Below, piece by piece: positions 53,970 to 62,549 of a stretch of 64,000 nt of DNA. Within the stretch, counting starts at the first letter, position 1, and every line of letters begins with the position of its first letter. A model generated the notes under the pieces. It was not told the DNA's origin and searched no databases. It saw nothing but the letters and a program-made list of their open reading frames with translations. The position numbers and the translations under genes were made by a program. The DNA lies in contig JAJDDF010000016.1 in the NCBI GenBank assembly GCA_029260455.1, positions 235,041 through 299,040 of the forward strand, read 5' to 3'. This DNA is from Phycisphaerales bacterium (GTDB taxonomy: Bacteria > Planctomycetota > Phycisphaerae > Phycisphaerales > UBA1924).

Positions 53970-56012
53970 ATGCCTCTCCTTGCGATAGCCAATGTTGCCC
54001 ACGCCTTCGGCACACGCCAGATTCTGGATGGTGTGTCGCTGTCGATTGAAGCTGGCGAACGGATCGGGGTCGTCGGTCGCAATGGCACGGGCAAGAGCAC
54101 GATGCTGCGCGTGATGTGCGGCCTTATGACACCTGACACCGGCTCGATTTCGACCGCAAAGACGTGCAAGATTGGGTTTCTGGAACAGGACCCGGCGCTG
54201 GACCCTGAAGAAACCCTGCGGGGAACTGCAGAAACTGCTTTTGCGAAACTCCATGCCCTGCATCTGGAACTTGATGGCGTGTTTGCTGAGATGGCGCACG
54301 CCGCTGGAGATGCACTCGATCGCCTGTTGAAGAAACAAGCGCGGCTTGAAAGTGCCGCAGAGTCTGCAGGCGGATATGCCATTGATCACAAGATTGATGC
54401 AGTATTGCATGGCCTTGGCTTCACAGATTCGCAGTTCGCACTCACGACGGGCGTGCTCTCGGGCGGGCAACGCGCCCGGTTGGCGTTAGCAAAGTTACTG
54501 CTTGAAAAGCCTGATGTGCTGCTGCTTGATGAACCGACCAACCATCTTGATCTGGATGGTCGTCTGTGGCTTGAAGGATTTTTGCGTGATGATTTTGGCG
54601 GTGCGGTGGTGATGATCTCGCATGATCGGTACTTACTTGACAATGTGGTCACGCGCATCGTGGAAGTCGAACAAGGGCGGCTGATCGATTATCCGGCGCC
54701 GAAGGGTCAGGCCTATCAGACTTTTCGCCGGCTGCGCGCCGAGCGCCGTATCTTGCAGATGCGCGCATGGGAAACACAGCAGTCGAAATTCAAGGCCGAG
54801 GAACGATTCATTGATCGCTACCGCGCAGGTCAGCGCTCGAAGCAGGCCAAAGGGCGGGAGAGCAAGCTGAATCGCGCCAAGGAACAAACAACCCTCGAAC
54901 GCCCTGTGGAATTTGGTTCGATCAATTTCTCACTGCCCAATTCGCCGCGATCAGGGGAAGTTGTCGCAAAGGCGCGCGGATTGACGAAGCGCTATGTCGC
55001 TCATGACGGCTCTGAAAAAATACTGTTTGACAAGCTCGATCTTACGATCACGCGCGGCGATCGTGTGGGCATCATTGGGCCAAATGGCGCGGGAAAATCG
55101 ACACTGGTGCAGTGTTTGCTTGGCGAAATGGCTGTCACCGAAGGTGATATCAATCTTGGGGCCGCGCTGATTGTCGGCTTCTTTCGTCAGACCTCTGATG
55201 AACTTGATCCCGAAATTCCGGTGTATCGATACCTGCAAAATATTATTCAAAAAGAAACACCTGATCGCCCCTTGAGTGAACAGGCGGCGCGCGATTTGGC
55301 AGGCGCATTTCTTTTTTCTGGCAGCGAACAAACGGCGCCGATGGGGCGACTCTCAGGCGGTGAGCGCGGGCGGGCGCGATTGGCGGCGCTTCTGGCATCA
55401 AGCAAGAACGTACTCATCCTTGACGAACCGACCAACCATCTTGATATCGAAAGCGCTGAACGAGTTGAGGGCGCATTGGCACTGGAAATCCCGACAACCA
55501 GCGAACGACCCGGGCGGGCAGGCGGTGATTTTGATGGCACGATGCTGCTTATCAGTCACGATCGCGCTTTTATTGATGCGTGCTGCAATCAACTAATCAT
55601 TCTCGATGGCCACGGCGGGGCAGAACTCTTTGCTGGTAACTACAGCGCGTGGCACAAACAGCAATTGCACAACACTCGGCAGCGCACTGAACTTGAAACC
55701 GCATCACGCGAGCAGGCTGAATTTGAACGCAGTCAGCGTCAAAAATTCAGCAGGAAATCTACTTCCAAATCGAACGCAAAGACGTCAGGCAAAACGGATT
55801 CTGTCTACAAACTTTCTCGGATGGATACCGATCAGCTTGAGAAACGCATCGAGGGGGTCGAAGCGCGCATTCGCACGATTGATCAATCATTGTCTGATGC
55901 GGATGTCTGGAAAGACCATGCCAAATGCGAAAAACTCGGCACGGAGCGCACATCACTTGTTCTTGAGCTCGAACCGCTTGAATTTGAATGGATTCGCCGG
56001 GCAGAGGACTAA
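53970..56012 (+). CDS. ABC-F family ATP-binding protein (Uup/EttA-like)
   Basis: The 680-residue protein has two ABC ATPase domains in one chain and no membrane segments. Domain one has G-R-N-G-T-G-K-S-T, L-S-G-G-Q-R-A-R and L-L-L-D-E-P-T-N-H-L-D; domain two has G-P-N-G-A-G-K-S-T, L-S-G-G-E-R-G-R and I-L-D-E-P-T-N-H-L-D. A charged linker joins them and a coiled, Lys-rich C-terminal extension follows. ABC-F proteins act on ribosomes, as translation factors or resistance proteins; the coiled C-terminus suits the Uup group. TACAAT at 53957-53962 ends seven bases before the ATG. Confidence 0.93.
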   Translation: MPLLAIANVAHAFGTRQILDGVSLSIEAGERIGVVGRNGTGKSTMLRVMCGLMTPDTGSISTAKTCKIGFLEQDPALDPEETLRGTAETAFAKLHALHLELDGVFAEMAHAAGDALDRLLKKQARLESAAESAGGYAIDHKIDAVLHGLGFTDSQFALTTGVLSGGQRARLALAKLLLEKPDVLLLDEPTNHLDLDGRLWLEGFLRDDFGGAVVMISHDRYLLDNVVTRIVEVEQGRLIDYPAPKGQAYQTFRRLRAERRILQMRAWETQQSKFKAEERFIDRYRAGQRSKQAKGRESKLNRAKEQTTLERPVEFGSINFSLPNSPRSGEVVAKARGLTKRYVAHDGSEKILFDKLDLTITRGDRVGIIGPNGAGKSTLVQCLLGEMAVTEGDINLGAALIVGFFRQTSDELDPEIPVYRYLQNIIQKETPDRPLSEQAARDLAGAFLFSGSEQTAPMGRLSGGERGRARLAALLASSKNVLILDEPTNHLDIESAERVEGALALEIPTTSERPGRAGGDFDGTMLLISHDRAFIDACCNQLIILDGHGGAELFAGNYSAWHKQQLHNTRQRTELETASREQAEFERSQRQKFSRKSTSKSNAKTSGKTDSVYKLSRMDTDQLEKRIEGVEARIRTIDQSLSDADVWKDHAKCEKLGTERTSLVLELEPLEFEWIRRAED

Positions 56013-56028
56013 CCGTTGCGGGTCAGAC

Positions 56029-56607
56029 TCAGTTCCCGATAAGCCACGCGACAAGCCAGGCAGCCCATGCGACCCCGAGCGTGACGGCCATCACCATCAC
56101 CGCCAGCCGTCCGCCGCGTCGGGTGGCGACTTTCTCGATGGTTGGACCCACAAAGCTGAGTCGGCTGACCGTCTGATGATGATCCAGATGCTCACCTCGA
56201 CGAGCCCCATCCTGGACAATGGCGATGATGAGGTTGGCATCAAATGGCCGCATTCCCATGGACTGGGCATTGGCCACCAGAGAGTGCCTGCGATCGGGCC
56301 GGAGGATCGCAGATCGCCCACCTTCAAGGGCATCCGCGACTCTGATGGCCATTATCAGGCGAATATCATCGGGCGAGAGGCCGGCAGAGCGGGTGTTCTC
56401 CTCGGCAACCCGGAGACGCGCGGCCTCAATCGCCCGGCGGACCCGCGGGTGTGCCCGGGATCCTCCCGCCTCGACCGATATTGGTCTGAGGCGGTGATGG
56501 TCGGCATCTGTAGAACCACCCGCAGAAGTGCGCACCTCCCCTGACGATCCCTCATGGGGGACCAGCCGGGGGTATACGTCAGTCTGGAATGATTGTGCCG
56601 AACCCAT
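56029..56607 (-). CDS. Hypothetical C-terminally anchored protein
   Basis: A 192-residue protein whose only hydrophobic segment is at the very C-terminus (about 167-190), so it may be tail-anchored with most of the chain in the cytoplasm. The middle has two similar helical stretches, A-I-E-A-A-R-L-R-V-A and L-S-P-D-D-I-R-L-I-M, followed by a related M-R-P-F-D-A-N-L-I-I-A-I-V, suggesting an internal duplication. No family is recognised. It converges with the ABC-F gene with a 16-bp gap. Confidence 0.6.
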   Translation of the reverse strand: MGSAQSFQTDVYPRLVPHEGSSGEVRTSAGGSTDADHHRLRPISVEAGGSRAHPRVRRAIEAARLRVAEENTRSAGLSPDDIRLIMAIRVADALEGGRSAILRPDRRHSLVANAQSMGMRPFDANLIIAIVQDGARRGEHLDHHQTVSRLSFVGPTIEKVATRRGGRLAVMVMAVTLGVAWAAWLVAWLIGN

Positions 56608-56748
56608 CGTCTATGCATTCTGTCCTGACTTTTCGGTCTTGGCCACAAAGTTGGGAAAGTTGTAGCACTTCTCTCGCCATTGTCCCCAGATGAGAGATGT
56701 TTGCGGACGCCGATAGACGAAAAAGCATCGATCACGCGAGGTTATTCA

Positions 56749-57297
56749 TTGGCAGAGCATGTTGAACAATCCACCGATAATGGGACCGGGGGCATCCCGG
56801 CGGGCTCGTGGCGAGATGGGCTGCCCGAAGTGCATGTGCCCATAGCACCGGCGGATGTGATCGCACGACTCCAAAAACGCTCACAGCGCGGCGAGCTGCC
56901 GGGCTTTCGGACCCAGGACAAAGTGACATTCGAGGTCGCAGCCTTTGGTGTGCAGTTTGACCGCGTTATTAGCGGGGATCTTGCCAAAGCCGATCACGGC
57001 GCACGCATCGCGTTTGCTTCGCAACGTCCATGGAAGGTTCTTGCGCTGATATGGGTCGTTTTTGCGCTGACGCTCTGGCCGGGCGGGTGGTTGACCCATT
57101 CGATGTTCGTGACTTGGTTCGGGTGGTACCGCCTGAGCATGTGGTGGACGATGGCGTGGTATGTCCCCCTGACGTTGCTTGCGATTCCGGCGCTGCTCAA
57201 AATGCAGCTTGCCAATGAGAAGGCAAGCTGGGCGCATGCCCATGAGATGCTTGACAAGATCGCATCCACCTGTGATGGAAGTGTCGAGCGCTGTTAG
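56749..57297 (+). CDS. Hypothetical membrane protein
   Basis: The 182-residue protein has a polar N-terminal part of about 95 residues and then two or three hydrophobic segments (about 98-120, 130-158). F-A-S-Q-R-P-W-K-V-L-A-L-I-W precedes the first. No family is recognised. The frame is open from 56680, but TTG 56749 follows a GAGG site by seven bases and is preferred. The gene converges on the M16 peptidase gene with a 16-bp gap. Confidence 0.55.
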   Translation: MAEHVEQSTDNGTGGIPAGSWRDGLPEVHVPIAPADVIARLQKRSQRGELPGFRTQDKVTFEVAAFGVQFDRVISGDLAKADHGARIAFASQRPWKVLALIWVVFALTLWPGGWLTHSMFVTWFGWYRLSMWWTMAWYVPLTLLAIPALLKMQLANEKASWAHAHEMLDKIASTCDGSVERC

Positions 57298-57313
57298 ATC
57301 ATGATGGTGATCG

Positions 57314-58537
57314 TCACGCCTCGGGCAACAACTGGGCAATCATGCGCGGCTTGAGCGGAAAACGCTTTGCTACAGCGCGCAGATCGTCAAGCGTGAGTCC
57401 CTGAATCTGTGCCAGTTCATCTTCAAGGGTCATGTATTGATTCAGATAGGTCCAGTAGCGGCCAAGACGCTGCATGCGCCCGCCGGGACGCTCACCGGCA
57501 AGTGTGACACTTGTGGCAAGCGTATTGCGCAAGCGCTCAAGGTCATCACTTTGCAACGAATCGATAAGCCCTTCAATTTCGCAGTTGATGCCGCGCTGAA
57601 TCTCGGGCAAGCGTTCGGGGTCGCCTGAGGCATAGACGTAATAATCGCCGCACCCGTCGCGCGGTTCATACGACGCCTGCGCTTCTTCTGCAATCCCCGG
57701 TTCAACAAGCGCCCAGTGCAGCCGCGAATTGTCCGCATCGCCCAACACGCGCGCAAGCAACATGGCGGCGTAGCGGTCTTCATCTTGTGAGGATGGCCCC
57801 GGGCACAACATGAGGATATACCCGCGCGTGACCTTGGCATCACGAATGATCAACGTATCCGCATGAGTTTCGGGCGCCGCAACATCCCGTGAAGCACCGG
57901 TGCGCTCCCATGTACCGCACTGTTCAGTAATCTGCGCGACAAGCACATCGAAATCCAGTTGCCCTGCAAGTGCAAGTACCGTGTTGTCCGCCGAGTACCG
58001 CGCATCGAAATAGGTGCGCATTCGATCGATGGGCATGTCGGTGACGGATTGATCGGTCCCGAGTACACGGTAGCCAAGGGCATGGTTTCCGTAGTATTTT
58101 TCAGTTGCAGTTTCGTAGAGCGTCCAGAAGGGGTGATCGCGATACATGGCGATTTCTTCGAGAATGACCTTTTTTTCTGCCGTGAAATCTTCTTCACGAA
58201 GTGCAGGCCGCAATATGTCACTCAGCACGGTGACGAACGGTGACAGCTTTTCTGGCAACACCGATCCATAGAAACATGTCATTTCATGCGATGTATAGGC
58301 GTTGTAGCTTGCACCGAGATCATCAAAATCACGATTGACATTGTCCGCAGAACGCTTGGCCGTTCCCTTGAACATCATGTGTTCGAGAAAATGCGACACG
58401 CCCATGTCGGTGAGCACTTCATCGCGCGTGCCTGCTTTGACAAAGAATCCTGCCGCCGCAGTGTGGGCGCCGGGGTCAACTTCTGCAATGATTTTCAAGC
58501 CATTGTCAAGTTCTGCTTCGCGAAAGGTGATACTCAT
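57314..58537 (-). CDS. M16-family zinc metallopeptidase
   Basis: The 407-residue protein matches processing-peptidase-like M16 enzymes. The inverted zinc motif is H-F-L-E-H-M-M-F-K-G-T (H-x2-E-H), with the distal Glu in the K-K-V-I-L-E-E-I-A-M region about 75 residues later, and Y-N-A-Y-T in between. No signal peptide is seen, so it is probably cytoplasmic. A GGAG site lies five bases before the ATG. A full M16 fold of two homologous halves fits the length. The partner thiE operon lies upstream. Confidence 0.92.
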   Translation of the reverse strand: MSITFREAELDNGLKIIAEVDPGAHTAAAGFFVKAGTRDEVLTDMGVSHFLEHMMFKGTAKRSADNVNRDFDDLGASYNAYTSHEMTCFYGSVLPEKLSPFVTVLSDILRPALREEDFTAEKKVILEEIAMYRDHPFWTLYETATEKYYGNHALGYRVLGTDQSVTDMPIDRMRTYFDARYSADNTVLALAGQLDFDVLVAQITEQCGTWERTGASRDVAAPETHADTLIIRDAKVTRGYILMLCPGPSSQDEDRYAAMLLARVLGDADNSRLHWALVEPGIAEEAQASYEPRDGCGDYYVYASGDPERLPEIQRGINCEIEGLIDSLQSDDLERLRNTLATSVTLAGERPGGRMQRLGRYWTYLNQYMTLEDELAQIQGLTLDDLRAVAKRFPLKPRMIAQLLPEA

Positions 58538-58676
58538 GAATGCTCCGGGTGAGTGAAATGCGCTCGTGGGGGTGTCCGCAAAGAAGGCATGATGTGGTTC
58601 CAGAATACGTTTGCAGTCGGTGTCATCGACGAGCGCCTCGTCAATCCCCGGTCCAACATAGCTTCAATACGCCACA

Positions 58677-59750
58677 TTACTGTACCGAAGCTGGCGCAAG
58701 TGCGCTCAGGCGTGCAAGCAATTCGCGCGTCGCCTCGCCCGGCTGAGATGAGGCACAAATGGCAGCACACACCGCGATGCCCTTGCACCCCGCCTTGACA
58801 AGTTCATGAACGTTGTCCGCATTGATTCCGCCAATGGCAACGTGCGGTGGGCACGAAATATCACCGGTAAGATACTCACGCACAAGTGAAGGACCAGCAA
58901 GTGATCCATCAGTACGACCTCCCGGCGTGAGCGTTGTGTCAGTCGCAAACATGGGGCCGAGCCCGACGTAATCTGCGCCATCACGAATCGCCGTGTTTGT
59001 CTGCGCGACCGTGGTCGCACTTGCACCAATCAGCCGTTCCATGCCGACAATGCGTCGTGCAGCACTCACCGGAAGATCGGTGTGTCCGAGATGAACACCA
59101 TCTGCATCGGCGAGCATCGCAATATCCGCTCGATCATTGATGATGAGCGCTGCATCATGTTCGCGTGTCATCGCGCGCAGCGCATGCGCACGTTCGAGTA
59201 ATTCGTGATCCGATGCATGTTTTTCACGCAACTGGATGCAATCTGCGCCACCATCAAGTGCTGCCCGCGCAACGTCCTGCCACGGCAAAGCACACATTTT
59301 TTCTGACAGCACAACGCACAACTTCCATTGCGTTCGCCTCGATGAACCAAGTGCGAAGACCATCTTCTGTTCAAGGTCATACGCTCGATATCGAATCTGT
59401 TCGATGAGTTGGGCCGCAGTATGTGCTTCGAGCGCCTTGGCATGTTCTTCAATAGAGCGCAGCGCCTCGGTGAGTCGCTTTGCAGCAGCAATCGCGATAC
59501 TTCGGGGGCCAGTGCGTTCGCCTTCTGCATCTGTTGCGACCTTCGTGCCAACATCATGGGGCGTATCGCGCGCGATGATCGGCTCTGCTGGCAGATGTGC
59601 AAGAGCGCTCGCCAGATCATGGCGCAGGTGCTTGAGCAAGGCACACAACGCCTTGTGATCAAGTGCAAAGCGTGCGACATCTTCCATCACCCGCAGCGCC
59701 TCGCGCGCCCGGTTGGCATTGGCATCAATGGCTCGCAACAGCGGTCGCAT
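58677..59750 (-). CDS. thiE: Thiamine phosphate synthase ThiE with N-terminal ThiD2-like domain
   Basis: The 357-residue protein is larger than the usual 210-residue ThiE. The C-terminal 215 residues are the ThiE barrel: C-I-Q-L-R-E-K, I-N-D-R-A-D-I-A, G-V-H-L-G-H-x-D-L, G-A-S-A, and I-A-I/V-A-I-G-G-I. The first 135 residues (D-A-N-A-N-R-A-R-E-A-L-R-V-M-E-D, L-R-H-D-L) match the N-terminal domain of cyanobacterial-type ThiE, a ThiD2-like helical domain associated with HMP-phosphate handling. It couples HMP-PP with the thiazole phosphate. It follows the cystathionine enzyme gene by eight bases. Confidence 0.9.
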   Translation of the reverse strand: MRPLLRAIDANANRAREALRVMEDVARFALDHKALCALLKHLRHDLASALAHLPAEPIIARDTPHDVGTKVATDAEGERTGPRSIAIAAAKRLTEALRSIEEHAKALEAHTAAQLIEQIRYRAYDLEQKMVFALGSSRRTQWKLCVVLSEKMCALPWQDVARAALDGGADCIQLREKHASDHELLERAHALRAMTREHDAALIINDRADIAMLADADGVHLGHTDLPVSAARRIVGMERLIGASATTVAQTNTAIRDGADYVGLGPMFATDTTLTPGGRTDGSLAGPSLVREYLTGDISCPPHVAIGGINADNVHELVKAGCKGIAVCAAICASSQPGEATRELLARLSALAPASVQ

Positions 59751-59758
59751 GTCGCCGA

Positions 59759-60997
59759 TTACCCTGCCCGCACGCCGAGGGATTTATTCACTGCCGCGAA
59801 AGCGCCATCAAGATCGGCGATGAGGTCATCACAATTTTCAATACCTACGGACAGGCGAATGAGTGAATCTGTAATGCCAAGTTCTGCTCGCATTTCTGCG
59901 GAAATAGATGCGTGCGTCATGATCGCGGGATGTTCGATGAGCGATTCGACGCCGCCAAGTGATTCTGCAAGTGCAAAGATGCGCACGTTTTCAAGAAAGG
60001 TGCGCGCCGCATCAAGGCCACCTTTGATGAAGAAAGTAATCATGCCGGTGCCGCCGCCATTGGGGCCGACCATTTGCCGCTTGGCCAGCGCATGATGCGG
60101 ATGCGAAGCAAGCCCGACATACACCACGCGCTCGACGCTGTCATGAGTTTCGAGATATTTTGCAACGCGCAGCCCGGATTCATTGTGCCGCGCCACGCGC
60201 AGTCCAAGTGTCTTGATGCCGCGCAAGGCAAGATACGAATCAAAGGGGCCAAGCACCGCGCCGGCGGATTTCTGGATGAACCGGATGCGTTCAGCAAGAT
60301 CTGCTCGATTGGTTGCAATCACGCCACCGATGACATCGGAATGCCCATTCATATATTTCGTAAGTGAATGCACGACAAGATCGGCGCCAAGTGTGAGTGG
60401 GCGCTGATTGATCGGCGTGGCAAAAGTGTTGTCCACGGCAACGAGGCACTTCGGGTTCACAGCGTGCGCTGCATCGGCGATGGCTTTGATATCCGCAAGT
60501 TTGAGCGTAGGATTGGTCGGGGTTTCGAGCCATACCAAGGCAGTATCCGGGCGCATCGCACTTTTGATCGCATCGGGTTTTGACAAATCAATAAAGCTGA
60601 GATCAAGATTTTGTGTTGGCTGACGGACTTGGCGAAGTAACCGTGTTGTCCCGCCGTACAAATCATCCATGGCGATGACATGTGACCCAGCGCTGATCAA
60701 ATCAAGCGCGGTGCAGGTGGCAGCCATGCCCGACGAAAACGCGAAACCGCCGCAAGATGGATCGATATTTTCTGCAATGGTCGATCCTTCAAGGCGGGCG
60801 ACCATGCGTTCGAGTGCGTATCGCGTGGGGTTCTGGGCGCGCGAATAGTCAAAGCCCTTGTGCACACCGGGCGAAACCTGCGAATAGGTCGAGGCGGTGA
60901 AGATAGGCGGCATCACAGCGCCGGTCGTTTCCTCAGGCCGTTGCCCCGCATGAACAACCATCGTGTCCATTTTCATATCTTTGTCATGCTCAGACAT
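59759..60997 (-). CDS. Cystathionine gamma-lyase/synthase-type PLP enzyme
   Basis: A 412-residue member of the Cys/Met metabolism PLP family. The PLP-Lys lies in V-V-H-S-L-T-K-Y-M-N-G-H-S-D-V, and Y-S-R-x-x-N-P-T-R, F-S-S-G-M-A-A and S-L-G-G-V-E-S-L-I are family blocks. The gene lies 30 bp downstream of cystathionine beta-synthase, so cystathionine gamma-lyase activity in reverse transsulfuration (homocysteine to cysteine) is the best fit; gamma-synthase cannot be ruled out. A GGAGAG site precedes the ATG. thiE follows. Confidence 0.9.
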   Translation of the reverse strand: MSEHDKDMKMDTMVVHAGQRPEETTGAVMPPIFTASTYSQVSPGVHKGFDYSRAQNPTRYALERMVARLEGSTIAENIDPSCGGFAFSSGMAATCTALDLISAGSHVIAMDDLYGGTTRLLRQVRQPTQNLDLSFIDLSKPDAIKSAMRPDTALVWLETPTNPTLKLADIKAIADAAHAVNPKCLVAVDNTFATPINQRPLTLGADLVVHSLTKYMNGHSDVIGGVIATNRADLAERIRFIQKSAGAVLGPFDSYLALRGIKTLGLRVARHNESGLRVAKYLETHDSVERVVYVGLASHPHHALAKRQMVGPNGGGTGMITFFIKGGLDAARTFLENVRIFALAESLGGVESLIEHPAIMTHASISAEMRAELGITDSLIRLSVGIENCDDLIADLDGAFAAVNKSLGVRAG

Positions 60998-61027
60998 GCA
61001 CTCTCTCCACTTTCAATTCGCACTCAT

Positions 61028-62491
61028 TTATTTCATCTGGCGACGCAGATAGTCAATCAGGTCCATTCGTGTAATCAGCCCCAGATATCGGCGTCCCTCC
61101 GGCTCATCTGCATCAACAACAATCGCGACGCGGTCTGCACGAAAAATAGGCAACAACTGTTCGATCGATGCCGAGGGAGAAACAGTTTCAATGCGCGTGG
61201 TCATGAAATCTGCAACGGGACGCGAGAGCGTTGCTTCATCTCCCCCACTGCCTGCATTGGTGACCGCCATCAGGACATCTGATTCATCGAGAATACCCGC
61301 AACATCACTTGTGTTCGCATCAAGGATTGCCATCTGCGAGATGCCATACAACTCCATCGTCTTAATCGCCTGCGCCACGGGATCAGTCGCTTTGAGGGTG
61401 TAATCTTCGAGGCGCTCATGCCGGCGTGCAATCAAATCTCGCAGGTCGCCGCGTTTTTCACGCTCGATGAAACCGTTGTCGATCATCCAGAAATCATTGA
61501 ACATCTTGCTCAGATATTTCGAACCCTGATCGCACACAAATGTGACAACATTCTTTGGGGATGTCTGGCGTTTGGCCCATGATTCAGCTGCAAACACAAG
61601 GCATCCAGTCGATGAACCAGCCAAGATGCCCTCGCGCATCAACAATCGCCGGGCAACATGAAATGAATCACCATCAGTGACTGCCACAGCTTCATCGATC
61701 AGATCTATCTCACAGATATCGGGAACAAAATCTTCTCCCATACCCTCAACAAGCCAATTGCCGGGCTCCACTTTTACTCCGCGATTGACAAGCGGTTCAA
61801 GAATTGAGCCTGCCGGGTCTGCGAGAATGATTGTGATATTCGGATTCTTCTCTTTGAGATAGCGCGCACAACCGGTCACTGAACCGCCCGAACCAACACC
61901 CATGACGATCGCATCGACACCGCCAAAAGGTTCGAGTTGATTCCAAAGTTCCGGTGCTGTGGTGTCATAGTGCGCCTGAGCATTGTCGGGATTGCAGAAT
62001 TGATTGATGAAGACACTGTTGGGGGTCTTGGCCGCCAGGCGTGCCGCGACATCCTGGTAATAATCGGGATGTCCTTTTTGCACATCGGAGCGCGCCAGAA
62101 TGACCTCAGCGCCCATGGCGCGCAGGTGTTGAATCTTGCCATCGCTCATTTTGTCGGGCACAACCACTTTGAGGTCGTAGCCGCGCTGTCCCGCAACGAG
62201 TGCAAGACCAAGTCCTGTGTTGCCTGCGGTTGCTTCGATGATCGTCGGCTTGATCGTTGCACTGGGATCGAGCTTGCCATCGCGCTCGGCGGCTTCGATC
62301 ATCGACCGCCCAATGCGATCCTTGATCGACCCGGCAGGATTCATATTTTCAAGTTTTGCGAACAGTCGACACGGCCCGGCATCCATCTTGGTGAGCTCAA
62401 GGATCGGGGTATTGCCAATCATCTCAAGCACAGAGGAATACACCGGGGGCACGGCCGTTCGAACTGCTGATTTCGAGGACGTCTGCGTCAT
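61028..62491 (-). CDS. Cystathionine beta-synthase with C-terminal CBS domains
   Basis: The 487-residue enzyme has the PLP-dependent beta family core: N-P-A-G-S-I-K-D-R (PLP-Lys), E-A-T-A-G-N-T-G, and G-S-G-G-S-V/T-G, then a C-terminal CBS pair of about 130 residues (L-K-A-T-D-P-V and V-S-P-S-A-S-I) as in animal and some bacterial CBS proteins, where it senses SAM. It condenses homocysteine with serine. TATCAT (62499-62504, minus strand) ends seven bases before the ATG at 62491, supporting that start over one 16 codons upstream. Its downstream neighbour completes reverse transsulfuration. Confidence 0.92.
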   Translation of the reverse strand: MTQTSSKSAVRTAVPPVYSSVLEMIGNTPILELTKMDAGPCRLFAKLENMNPAGSIKDRIGRSMIEAAERDGKLDPSATIKPTIIEATAGNTGLGLALVAGQRGYDLKVVVPDKMSDGKIQHLRAMGAEVILARSDVQKGHPDYYQDVAARLAAKTPNSVFINQFCNPDNAQAHYDTTAPELWNQLEPFGGVDAIVMGVGSGGSVTGCARYLKEKNPNITIILADPAGSILEPLVNRGVKVEPGNWLVEGMGEDFVPDICEIDLIDEAVAVTDGDSFHVARRLLMREGILAGSSTGCLVFAAESWAKRQTSPKNVVTFVCDQGSKYLSKMFNDFWMIDNGFIEREKRGDLRDLIARRHERLEDYTLKATDPVAQAIKTMELYGISQMAILDANTSDVAGILDESDVLMAVTNAGSGGDEATLSRPVADFMTTRIETVSPSASIEQLLPIFRADRVAIVVDADEPEGRRYLGLITRMDLIDYLRRQMK

Positions 62492-62549
62492 TGAAGAGAT
62501 GATAGCGGGCCCGCCCAGCAGATTCCGAGCGGAGCCCACGAGGCATCAT

